This document shows, in pieces, positions 8,101 to 15,875 of a stretch of DNA of 21,609 nucleotides. Location: contig CAYSSG010000035.1 in NCBI GenBank assembly GCA_964433635.1, positions 1-21,609 of the forward strand, read 5' to 3'. Numbering within the stretch: position 1 is the stretch's first letter; each line of letters begins with the position of its first letter. Both the position numbers and the translations under genes were made by a program. The stretch comes from CAYSSG01 sp964433635. GTDB lineage: Bacteria; Atribacterota; Phoenicimicrobiia; Phoenicimicrobiales; Stramentimicrobiaceae. The notes under the pieces are model-generated. The model was not told where the DNA came from. It ran no database searches and was given only the letters and a program-made list of their open reading frames with translations.

Positions 8101-9117
8101 TCAAGCTCCTTTCTCTTCATAAAAAACATCCTCATACGCCTCCTGGGCATCAGGATAAGGGCTATCCAGCGCAAATTGAATCGCATCCTGGATCATCTTT
8201 TTAACTTCCTGATCAATATTGCCAATCTCTTCTTCTACGGCAATTTTTTCTTCGATCAACCTCTCTCTGAAGGTTCTGATGGGACAACAGTTTATCCATT
8301 GCTGGAGTTCCCTGTCATCTCGATAGACCTTACCGGGATCGCCCAGATGGTGACCCTTATGGCGATAGGTCAGGCATTCAATCAAAGTAGGCCCTGCTCC
8401 TTGTCTGGCTCGTTTGATGGCCTCATGGCTGACTCTTTTAACCTCTAAGACATCATTACCGTTTACGGTCATTCCCGGTATATCATAAGCCTTAGCCCTG
8501 ACGGAGAGAAACGGAGTGTTGGTTACCTTACGAATATCGACAGATATACCAAAATAATTATTCTCGCAGACATAGATCACCGGTAATTTCCAGGCAGCTG
8601 CCATATTGATGCTTTCATGAAAGGTACCCTGATTACAACCGGCATCACCAAAAAAAACGACGCTGACCTGACTGGTACCCCTGACCTTGATGGAATAACC
8701 TGCACCGGTAGCAATAGGCATCCCGGCACCTACAATGCCGTTTGCCCCTAAAATACCCCGGCTGAAATCGGCAATATGCATGGTACCGCCCTTTCCCCGA
8801 CAATAACCGGTCTCCTTGCCGCAAACCTCGGCCATCATCTTATTCAGATCAAGACCACGGGCAATCACATGTCCATGTCCACGATGCGTGCTGGTCACAT
8901 AATCGCCTTCTTCGAGATTATCACAAACACCGGTCGCAATCGCCTCCTCCCCGATATAGAGATGGGCCAGACCCGGCATTTGCCCTTTAGAATAAACATC
9001 AATAATCCCGTTTTCAAAATCCCTGATTTTTTTCATTCCCCGATATAATCGCAGTAATTGATCCTTATCTAATCCATATTCTGCGATCTGTTTAAAGTTA
9101 AACTTGGGAATACTCAT
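8101..9117 (-). CDS. TPP-dependent 2-oxoacid/acetoin dehydrogenase E1 component, alpha subunit
   Basis: E1 alpha (PdhA/AcoA type), 338 residues from the ATG at 9117. That start is chosen because AAAGGAG sits six bases upstream and the protein then begins at the normal family position; a longer open frame reaching 9249 overlaps the preceding SDR gene and its extra residues look like noise. Visible are RDFE (32-35), STHRGHGHVIARG (76-88), GKGGTMHI (108-115) and the TPP/Mg motif GDA...ENN (157-159 to 185-187). The third residue is Ala where most relatives have Gly (GDG). The activation loop reads RHKGHHLGDPG, with His in place of the Ser that is common in GHSxSDP loops. The gene is followed after 3 bp by the beta subunit. 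The missing E2/E3 genes leave its role in this sugar-acid locus open. Confidence 0.88.
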   Translation of the reverse strand: MSIPKFNFKQIAEYGLDKDQLLRLYRGMKKIRDFENGIIDVYSKGQMPGLAHLYIGEEAIATGVCDNLEEGDYVTSTHRGHGHVIARGLDLNKMMAEVCGKETGYCRGKGGTMHIADFSRGILGANGIVGAGMPIATGAGYSIKVRGTSQVSVVFFGDAGCNQGTFHESINMAAAWKLPVIYVCENNYFGISVDIRKVTNTPFLSVRAKAYDIPGMTVNGNDVLEVKRVSHEAIKRARQGAGPTLIECLTYRHKGHHLGDPGKVYRDDRELQQWINCCPIRTFRERLIEEKIAVEEEIGNIDQEVKKMIQDAIQFALDSPYPDAQEAYEDVFYEEKGA

Positions 9118-9161
9118 ATTCGCTCCTTTCCATGCTAAACATGATCTCCACTTTATTAAAA

Positions 9162-9914
9162 TTAAGCCATTAAGATACCACCATTCACATCCAATACCAC
9201 GCCGGTAATAAAAGAAGCCTCTTCTGAAGCTAATGATAAAATTGCCCATGCTGCTTCCTCTGGTTTTCCGAATCTTTTTAAAGGAATGTTGTCTGTAAAT
9301 AATTTTTTCTCTTCCTTATTCCAAACACTGGTCATCCGGGTATCAATCTGTCCCGGTGAGATGCAATTCGCTGTAATATGATAAGGAGCACCAATCTTAG
9401 CCATGGTTTTAGTGAGGGCAAAAACGCCACCCTTGGAAGCAGAATAATCCGCCCCGGATAGAACACCACCAATTTCACCTGCGATAGATCCGGTATTGAT
9501 AATACGTCCGTATTGATTTTGAATCATCTCTTTCATCACCCTTTGACCGATTAAAAAAGTTCCTTTCAAATTGACATCAATCACCTGACTCCATGTCTTC
9601 TCTGTTAAATCCAGGAAATCAATGCCAAAATAACAGATACCGGCACAATGTGCCAAAATATCTATCTTTCCAAAGCGTTGCACCACTCTGGAGATCATGG
9701 TATCAATATCATCCTTTCGGCTTACATCTAATCTTTCAGCCATACACTCCAGGTGATATTGCTCTTCAATCTGCCTTTTCACCCCATTCGTGCCTTCTTC
9801 ATCCAAGTCAGCTATCACCACATTGCCACCATACCGGGCAAACTGAATTGCAGCTGCCTTTCCTATGCCGCTGGCACCTCCGGTTACAATAACGACTCTG
9901 CCCTTAAAATTCAT
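9162..9914 (-). CDS. SDR-family NAD(P)-dependent oxidoreductase
   Basis: 250-residue classical short-chain dehydrogenase. TGGASGIG at 11-18 binds the nucleotide. Asp36 at the end of the second strand (VIADLD) suggests NAD(H). The NAG motif is CAG at 90-92. Catalytic residues Asn115, Ser143, Tyr157 and Lys161 (YSASK) are all present. The C-terminal VNGGILMA is normal for the family. Start ATG 9914 follows GGGAG. It lies 44 bp upstream of the E1 alpha gene, so it probably works with the E1 pair, for instance interconverting a sugar-acid, polyol or acetoin-like substrate. SDR sequences do not reveal substrate; FabG, gluconate 5-dehydrogenase and butanediol dehydrogenase-like roles remain open. 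Confidence 0.85.
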   Translation of the reverse strand: MNFKGRVVIVTGGASGIGKAAAIQFARYGGNVVIADLDEEGTNGVKRQIEEQYHLECMAERLDVSRKDDIDTMISRVVQRFGKIDILAHCAGICYFGIDFLDLTEKTWSQVIDVNLKGTFLIGQRVMKEMIQNQYGRIINTGSIAGEIGGVLSGADYSASKGGVFALTKTMAKIGAPYHITANCISPGQIDTRMTSVWNKEEKKLFTDNIPLKRFGKPEEAAWAILSLASEEASFITGVVLDVNGGILMA

Positions 9915-9960
9915 TCATGATACTCCCTTCTTAGTGTTTTTGGATAATCAAACATATTTT

Positions 9961-9988
9961 ATCATAGGTTCTCTCATATATACATCAA
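9961..9988 (-). promoter_or_regulatory. Candidate internal promoter for the SDR-E1 genes
   Basis: Minus-strand reading: -35 TTGATG (9988-9983), 16-bp spacer, -10 TATGAT (9966-9961), inside the 119-bp gap between uxaC and the SDR, about 47 bp upstream of the SDR start. Four of six and five of six consensus matches, so moderate support only. Confidence 0.35.
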
Positions 9989-10033
9989 AATTAAAGTATG
10001 ATGATGCTCATTCAATTGCATTTCAACATACAA

Positions 10034-11497
10034 TCAGGATGAGTATTGGAGACAGTTTTTCAATTGGAAGATATTCATCTGGTTTTCAGCCATAAGACCT
10101 CTGGCTGCACGAATCGCTCCCTCTTGGGAAATAGCTCCTTCTGACCATAACTTTCCCAATACCCGGCAGATAATCCGATCAAAAACCTCAAAGCGGCTTC
10201 CTTCTGATAAGATCTTTCTACCATCACAAACCGGACCGGCACTGGAAGACCACAGGGAAGCCGAAATAAGATGCAATAAATAATTCTCCATGGTATAAAT
10301 ATTGTCGTTCTGCCACCAGGGAAACCCGGTATGGACACTTGGAAAAGCCCTTTCCAGCATCAGATTAGTATGAAAATGAAGTTGGTTCATTGAATACAAA
10401 ACCAAATGTCCTTCTTTCTCATTTTTACCACTAAAAAATTTGGATAACAGCGGTTTTAAATTGGAAACAACAGTAACGTGTTCTGAAGCCACGTCCCCAC
10501 CTACATCAGCACCCCAATGACGGAATAGATATTCATTGGCATTTCTTACTGCGCCATAGTGAATCTGTGTGACCATATCCATTTCCTGATTCATGGCGCA
10601 AAACTGATGCATCATATAGGAGATGAATTCTTTTGTCTCATCAGATTGAATACTGAAAAACTTTTTCTGGCTATAGGCTTCCTCAAAAATCTGTTCAGCC
10701 CTTTTCGGTTCAACCTCCAAACCATAGGGTTCTAATAATCCATGGTCACTGGCTTTGGCTCCCATCCGGGCAAAATAAGTGTGCCTTAGTCGCAAAGCTT
10801 CAATAAGCCCATTCAATGTTACCTCTTGCCCCGTCAATTGACAAATATCTTCTACCTTTACTCTCCAGTTATGATCGAACAGATTGCAATAGGCATCCGG
10901 TCGAAAGGTAGGAAGAAATTGAATCCAGGGAAGTTTTTTTACCTGATTATGATACTGTAAATCATCACATGGATCATCTGTAGTACAAATCAGAGTGGCG
11001 TTGACTCTCTTTAAAATATTCAGAGGGGAAAATGAATCTTCCTGTAATTGTTCCCTGGTCTTATTCCAAATCTTCTCAGCAGTCTTTTCACATATCAGGT
11101 CCTCAATGCCAAACATTCTTTTCAAGTCGAGATGCATCCATTGGTGCACATGATTTCCCTCAAGCTGCGGAAAAATTCTGGCCAGCGCCAGCCATTTATC
11201 AAAATCTGATATATCGGGGTTTCGAGCAAAGGATTGAGAAAATCCTTTGCATTTGGCAGCAAGCTGGATAATGTAGTGATCATTGTTTTGATATTCTTTT
11301 TTATCCTCCAGCACTTCTGCCCGCCAGATATTTGAAAAGGATTTGTTCTCCATAATCTGTCGCAGATTATGATGGGTATGAACATCAACAATTCCTACTT
11401 TTCCCCGAAAAGGAACAGCATGCTCAGAATAAAGCCTTTGCGCCTCTTTGGTATCAAGTAACCATTTGTCATTCAAATAATCAATTGACTCTTGCAA
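10034..11497 (-). CDS. uxaC: Uronate isomerase (glucuronate/galacturonate isomerase)
   Basis: Converts D-glucuronate to D-fructuronate and D-galacturonate to D-tagaturonate, the entry step of uronate catabolism; amidohydrolase-like TIM barrel. It has 487 residues (E. coli enzyme 470). The metal motif DVHTH (38-42) aligns with DYHCH of the family. Further matches are WMHLDLKRMFGI (about 120-131), TTDDPCDDLQYH (about 172-183), LPTFRPD (about 195-201), GAKASDHGL, and PWWQND near the C-terminus. It is divergent: the usual LTDSR segment is CDGR here. The start codon is TTG at 11497, fixed by AAAGGAGG five bases upstream; no ATG lies at a comparable distance. Products fit uxaE and uxuB downstream in the same direction. 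Confidence 0.88.
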   Translation of the reverse strand: MQESIDYLNDKWLLDTKEAQRLYSEHAVPFRGKVGIVDVHTHHNLRQIMENKSFSNIWRAEVLEDKKEYQNNDHYIIQLAAKCKGFSQSFARNPDISDFDKWLALARIFPQLEGNHVHQWMHLDLKRMFGIEDLICEKTAEKIWNKTREQLQEDSFSPLNILKRVNATLICTTDDPCDDLQYHNQVKKLPWIQFLPTFRPDAYCNLFDHNWRVKVEDICQLTGQEVTLNGLIEALRLRHTYFARMGAKASDHGLLEPYGLEVEPKRAEQIFEEAYSQKKFFSIQSDETKEFISYMMHQFCAMNQEMDMVTQIHYGAVRNANEYLFRHWGADVGGDVASEHVTVVSNLKPLLSKFFSGKNEKEGHLVLYSMNQLHFHTNLMLERAFPSVHTGFPWWQNDNIYTMENYLLHLISASLWSSSAGPVCDGRKILSEGSRFEVFDRIICRVLGKLWSEGAISQEGAIRAARGLMAENQMNIFQLKNCLQYSS

Positions 11498-11519
11498 TTT
11501 TTCCTCCTTTACTGTTTTC

Positions 11520-11539
11520 TACCAAAATAGTAAATGGTA
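11520..11539. promoter_or_regulatory. Dyad TACCA-N10-TGGTA upstream of uxaC
   Basis: Perfect 5-bp arms spaced by 10 bp, centred about 33 bp upstream of the uxaC TTG start. It could be an operator half-site pair for a local regulator, but the arms are short and no regulator gene is visible. Confidence 0.2.
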
Positions 11540-11576
11540 ATTTGATTTTAGAAAAAGTTATACTGCCAAATATGAA

Positions 11577-12572
11577 TCATATCTTACTCTTACCCAGGGC
11601 TCGATCCATAAACCAGTTGGTCAGGACAGCAGATTCACCTTTGCTTGGACATACTCCCTTACCTAAAAGTTCATTAACAATCATCTGAATTAAGGGTTCC
11701 TGGATATGTTCGGGATTAATATAGGGTAATTCTTTCGTCTGATTCTCTAATTTCAGTTTGATTGAGCCTGAACCAAAAGTATCAAAAGATAACATGCCCT
11801 TGTTGCCAATAATCCTTGTTTGATCTAAATTGACACCGGTTGTAAAACACCAGGTACCAGTTCCCTGAATCCCGTTTTCAAAAACAAATTCAGCACTGAC
11901 AGTATCTTCTGTTGAATACAAATTTGCTTGATTGGAGAAATTCCCGGATACTTCGATTGTTTTTCCGAAGAAAAAATGAAGCAGGTCAATCATATGAGAG
12001 GCCATATCAAAGAAATAGCCGCCACCGGAGATATGGGGAGTCGTTCGCCACCATAGATCTCCCTGGCTCTGATAGTCTTGAGGTAAAGGAGGCCGATAAA
12101 ATTGAACATTGACTAAACGAATATCTCCCAGTATGCCATTCTCGATGATTTCTTTTATTTTCAGGAATTTTGGCAGTGCACGTCTATAATAAGCAACAAA
12201 TAAAGGTACTTTATTGATTCTGCATACCGATAACATTTCCTGACATTCGGAATAATTCATTGCCATCGGTTTTTCGACATAGACCGGCTTGTTAGCCCGG
12301 GCAACATTTAATGTATATTCTTTATGAAATACAGGGGGAGTAGCGATATAAACCGCATCAACCTCATCATCATTGATTAATTGATCGGCACAATCATACC
12401 ATTTGGGAACATGATGTCTCGAGGCATAATCTCGGGCTAAATCAGAATTCCTTCTCATCACTGCTATCAGAGAGGAATGTTTTGCCTTTTGAAAAGCAGG
12501 TCCGCTCTTTATTTCAGTGACATCACCACAGCCAATGATCCCCCATCGGATTTCCCGATTTCTCTGATTCAT
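11577..12572 (-). CDS. Gfo/Idh/MocA-family oxidoreductase (first of three)
   Basis: NAD(P)-dependent sugar or inositol oxidoreductase of the Gfo/Idh/MocA family. From ATG 12572 it has 331 residues. An upstream ATG at 12590 in the same frame is possible, but only the 12572 start has an SD (GAGG, five bases away). Rossmann motif GIIGCGDV at 11-18, catalytic EKP at 100-102, and GGG with Asp189 and His193 (GGGYFFDMASH) complete the catalytic set. The C-terminal half is the beta-sheet substrate domain. The gene begins 18 bp after the stop codon of the TIM-barrel gene, suggesting co-translation. Substrate unknown; 1,5-anhydrofructose reductase-like, inositol dehydrogenase-like and glycoside 3-oxidase roles all occur in the family. 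Confidence 0.88.
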   Translation of the reverse strand: MNQRNREIRWGIIGCGDVTEIKSGPAFQKAKHSSLIAVMRRNSDLARDYASRHHVPKWYDCADQLINDDEVDAVYIATPPVFHKEYTLNVARANKPVYVEKPMAMNYSECQEMLSVCRINKVPLFVAYYRRALPKFLKIKEIIENGILGDIRLVNVQFYRPPLPQDYQSQGDLWWRTTPHISGGGYFFDMASHMIDLLHFFFGKTIEVSGNFSNQANLYSTEDTVSAEFVFENGIQGTGTWCFTTGVNLDQTRIIGNKGMLSFDTFGSGSIKLKLENQTKELPYINPEHIQEPLIQMIVNELLGKGVCPSKGESAVLTNWFMDRALGKSKI

Positions 12573-12590
12573 AAAAACCTCATTAATCAT

Positions 12591-13484
12591 TTATTCATCA
12601 TTTTGAATGCGCTCTAATAATCTCATAAAACGATTACCATAATTGACATAGTTATCAGATCTTGCCTGGCCTGTAGATCTTTTCGATTGATCATGAAACA
12701 CAACTTCCATATGGGGCTCAATCGAAAAACCTCCATCATAACCATGCATTAGCAGGTCTTCTACAATTTCTCGAACATTTGCCTGTCCATCTCCGGGATA
12801 GGTATAGGTTATGTGCTGATTCTCCGGATGATAAATCACATCTTTAATGTGAACATAAACAATTTCTTCCCTGATATGCTGATAAAAATCCCAACTGATT
12901 CTGTCAGGATGAACTCCATTGATTTTTCCCATTTCAGCTACCATGGCCACCGGATTTCCTGTATCAAAGACTAATTTCAGTTTGGGAACATTTTTCAGGA
13001 GTTTCAGCGAATTCTGCCAGCTCATCCCGCCATAGGTCATACAATTTTCATGAACCGGCAAAATTCCTTCCTCTGTAAACATCTGACATATCAGGTTTAA
13101 TCTATGGAATATTTCATCTTCCTGTTGTTCTGCTAATATATTGCCTTTATTATCTCTCAGAGGAGCATAGCTCATGATTCTTACCATACTGGTATTTAAT
13201 CTTTTCATTCTGGGGATAATCCTGCGTACTTCTATTAAATCATCTTCCAACGGGTCAGTGATTGTCCTATTCCAATTGGCAATGGTAGAAGCGAGACAAT
13301 TCACTTGAATTTTAGCTCTCTGTAATTTCTCTGCTATGCATTTAAACTCATCATCCAATAGATTGGAAATCGTTTTGCAATTGATTTCTCTGGCTTCAAT
13401 GTGCTCCCAACCCAATTTTTTGGTCACCCTGATCTGTCCAGTAATATGATCTGCAGCCTCATCTGCAAAACCGGTAAGGTACAT
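12591..13484 (-). CDS. Xylose isomerase-like TIM-barrel (sugar isomerase/epimerase) protein
   Basis: 297-residue member of the AP endonuclease 2/xylose isomerase-like TIM-barrel family, which holds sugar and inositol isomerases, epimerases, dehydratases and carbon-glycoside lyases. The four divalent-metal ligands expected for the family can be read: Glu146 (HEN), Asp174 (FDTGN), His212 (VHIKD) and Glu256 (SIEPH). The PGDG segment (230-233) before the last helices is also typical. Start ATG 13484 has only a weak SD (AGGGA at long spacing), so it may depend on coupling with the Gfo gene 32 bp upstream. It is embedded among three Gfo/Idh/MocA genes, the pairing found in inositol and 3-keto-glycoside pathways. 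Exact reaction not determinable from sequence. Confidence 0.82.
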   Translation of the reverse strand: MYLTGFADEAADHITGQIRVTKKLGWEHIEAREINCKTISNLLDDEFKCIAEKLQRAKIQVNCLASTIANWNRTITDPLEDDLIEVRRIIPRMKRLNTSMVRIMSYAPLRDNKGNILAEQQEDEIFHRLNLICQMFTEEGILPVHENCMTYGGMSWQNSLKLLKNVPKLKLVFDTGNPVAMVAEMGKINGVHPDRISWDFYQHIREEIVYVHIKDVIYHPENQHITYTYPGDGQANVREIVEDLLMHGYDGGFSIEPHMEVVFHDQSKRSTGQARSDNYVNYGNRFMRLLERIQNDE

Positions 13485-13516
13485 CTAACTCATTCCCTGG
13501 CCTTTCATTATTGTGA

Positions 13517-14575
13517 CTATTCATAGGAAAGGGGTAACTGAATAACCCTCTTATCACGGGCACTCTGATAGATCGCTAAAACAATTTCCACCGCTTTTTT
13601 AGCTTCAGATCCATCAATAAGCGGCTTTCGGCCTTTATCAAGGGCTTCAACCATATCCTCAAACTGCTTCTTATGACCCTGGTAACTGATGGCTGCCGGA
13701 TCTGAAACGCCGCCTCCGGAAGTATTCTTTGAAATCATGAATCGCTGCATGATTTCTTGATCTTCTTCTTCCCTTTCTTTAAAATCCCAGACTTTCAGCG
13801 CTTCCTCTTCCATAATCATACTTCCCTCTGTTCCAGAAATCTCTATCCGTTTCAAGAATCCCGGATAAATAGAGGTTGAACCCTCGATGACGCCTAAGGC
13901 ATTATTTTTAAACTTTAAAACTGCCACTGCATTATCTTCTACTTCAATTCCCTGGTGACCAATCGTGTCTGTACAGGCAAATACTTCTCTGATTTCTCCG
14001 GCAAAATAGTACAACAGATCGATAGCATGAATGGATTGATTCATGAGTGCACCGCCACCATCCAGATGCCATGTACCATGCCAGCCTCCTTCATCATAAT
14101 AAGATTGACTTCTTTGCCACTTAACATAGGCATCACATAAAACCAGCTGACCAAAACGACCCTGCCAGATAGCATTCTTAATAATTCTACTTAACGGGAA
14201 GAATCTGGATTGAAAGATTCCAGAACACTGCACTCTATTTTTCTCACATGCCCTGATAATCTGATCACACCTGGTCAAAGTAATCTCCAGAGGTTTTTCA
14301 ACCATAAGATGCTTACCGGCTTCTGCAGCCAATATTGCCGGCTCTAAATGTGCACCGGAGGGAGTGCAGATATTGACGATATCCAGACCGGGATGCGTTA
14401 AGAATTCTGCTAAAGAATGATAAGCCTGGCAGTGATATTTTTCTGCAAAGGCCTCGGTCTTCACTTTATCTCTTGAAAAACAGGCCACCAATTCCCCATC
14501 TCTCATCTCTTTGATTGCCCGGGCGTGAAAATCAGCAATAAGGCCTAAACCTACAACTCCAAAGCCATAACTCAT
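13517..14575 (-). CDS. Gfo/Idh/MocA-family oxidoreductase (second of three)
   Basis: 352-residue NAD(P)-dependent oxidoreductase. Rossmann motif GVVGLGLIA at 6-14, EKP at 93-95, and GGGALMNQSIHAIDLL at 173-188 with His183. Asn179 stands where many relatives have Asp, a variation also seen in WlbA-like UDP-sugar-acid 3-dehydrogenases. Start ATG 14575 follows GGAGG with seven-base spacing. The protein is clearly distinct from the other two Gfo paralogues here, so they are unlikely to be recent duplicates. Oxidation at a ring C3 position is a reasonable general expectation, but the substrate (free sugar acid, glycoside or inositol) is not shown by the sequence. Confidence 0.87.
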   Translation of the reverse strand: MSYGFGVVGLGLIADFHARAIKEMRDGELVACFSRDKVKTEAFAEKYHCQAYHSLAEFLTHPGLDIVNICTPSGAHLEPAILAAEAGKHLMVEKPLEITLTRCDQIIRACEKNRVQCSGIFQSRFFPLSRIIKNAIWQGRFGQLVLCDAYVKWQRSQSYYDEGGWHGTWHLDGGGALMNQSIHAIDLLYYFAGEIREVFACTDTIGHQGIEVEDNAVAVLKFKNNALGVIEGSTSIYPGFLKRIEISGTEGSMIMEEEALKVWDFKEREEEDQEIMQRFMISKNTSGGGVSDPAAISYQGHKKQFEDMVEALDKGRKPLIDGSEAKKAVEIVLAIYQSARDKRVIQLPLSYE

Positions 14576-14643
14576 AGTTTATCCTCCAAAAAAATAAGAA
14601 AATATCTACATGATGGGAAATAAAACAGGGAAGAAAAAGCCTT

Positions 14644-15828
14644 TTATTTCAAGGGAACTTCTACTTCCTGCCCTTTTCTTTCTGCTGATAAATAAGCAGA
14701 ATAAAGAACAGCTACCGTATCAAATCCCAATCTGGAATCAGATTGTGGCTTTTCATCGTTTAAATAACACCGGACAAATTCACTCAACTCCTGAGGGTAA
14801 CCAAATAGCCAATCTTCATCGGGTGAAGGAAAACTCCATCCCTGCTTGGTGCCTATTTTTTCTACGATATATACATTTTTCAGCTGTTCTTCTGCAGGAT
14901 TATACAACTGAATTAAATCGGAGCGCCCCAGGTTACAGCGAATACGGTGATTATTGGCAAAAACCTCCAGATAATTGTTTGTTCCCCCCATAACCACCTC
15001 ACTCGCGAAAATATCTGCTACCATACCGTCTTCAAAAATGACATGCAACTGAGCATAATCATCTACGTCGTGATAATCGGTTCTTAAATAACCCGCATCA
15101 ATATAATGGGGAGAACGTGTCAATTCATGAACCTGACAACTGACTCTCTTTGCTCTGACAGGTTTACCGTTTCTTACACTCCCTTCAACACGCTTAAGGT
15201 AGAGAATAGTAGAAAGCGGATGACATCCCTTGCCCACCAGGGATCCACCTCCGGATTGATGCCATATTCCGTAGGCATCAGAATGGGAGCCACTGTGTGA
15301 CTCCTCTCCTAAACATCTCAGTATCTGACCCTTTGTTTCCTTTAAAATTTCCACTTCCTTCTGCACAGAAGGTGCATAGATCCAATCCTCGGCATAACAG
15401 ATAACGCCTTTGCTCTTCTCCTCGGCTTGCAGCATTCTTCTGGCACTGGACAGAGATTCTTCCAGCATGATTTCCTTGGGAAACCGGTTCCCTGAAAAAT
15501 TTTCTTTATCTTCCGGTCCATAATAACCGGTAAAGGGTTTTTCAAGAATAACATAGCGATCGGCAGCTAAAGCCTGAATGGTATATTCTTCATGAACAAA
15601 ACCGGGCACGCAAAGGTCCACAATATCAACGTTTTCAATCAGCTCCTCGATAGAGGAGGCAGATTTAATGCCCCTTAAATTTGCAAATTGCCGACATCGC
15701 TCCGTATTCCTGGAATAAACATAGGCTATTTCGATATGACTGCCGGGAATCCTGGCATAAGCCTGAAAATGAAATTTTGCCGCAAAACCTGACCCGACAA
15801 TGCCAATCTTAACTTTTTTCGTTTTCAC
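14644..15828 (-). CDS. Gfo/Idh/MocA-family oxidoreductase (third of three), GTG start
   Basis: 394 residues from GTG 15828. An in-frame ATG at 15843 exists, but the SD (AAGGAGG) lies inside those extra codons, five bases before the GTG, so GTG is the better start. GIVGSGFAA at 9-17, EKP at 96-98, GGGSLVGKGCH at 193-203 with Lys200 and His203. Between EKP and the next helix there is an insertion of about 24 residues (99-122), which makes it longer than its two neighbours. It is the first gene of the oxidoreductase block, 48 bp after tctA, and probably read from the transporter promoter. Substrate unknown. Confidence 0.85.
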   Translation of the reverse strand: MKTKKVKIGIVGSGFAAKFHFQAYARIPGSHIEIAYVYSRNTERCRQFANLRGIKSASSIEELIENVDIVDLCVPGFVHEEYTIQALAADRYVILEKPFTGYYGPEDKENFSGNRFPKEIMLEESLSSARRMLQAEEKSKGVICYAEDWIYAPSVQKEVEILKETKGQILRCLGEESHSGSHSDAYGIWHQSGGGSLVGKGCHPLSTILYLKRVEGSVRNGKPVRAKRVSCQVHELTRSPHYIDAGYLRTDYHDVDDYAQLHVIFEDGMVADIFASEVVMGGTNNYLEVFANNHRIRCNLGRSDLIQLYNPAEEQLKNVYIVEKIGTKQGWSFPSPDEDWLFGYPQELSEFVRCYLNDEKPQSDSRLGFDTVAVLYSAYLSAERKGQEVEVPLK

Positions 15829-15875
15829 ATGTACCTCCTTCATCAGCCGTTAAAAATGTCACTGAAGCAACCTGT

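Noticed and set aside
9118..9249. 44-residue N-terminal extension of the E1 alpha frame
   Set aside because: It overlaps the end of the upstream SDR gene, reads as basic/aromatic noise, and the ATG at 9117 has a proper SD (AAAGGAG) and gives the normal family N-terminus.
9593..9892. 99-codon open frame on the + strand
   Set aside because: Antisense to the intact SDR gene at 9162-9914; His/Ser/Gln-rich nonsense composition.
14610..14993. 127-codon open frame on the + strand
   Set aside because: Mostly antisense to the third Gfo gene; no SD, no recognisable motif.
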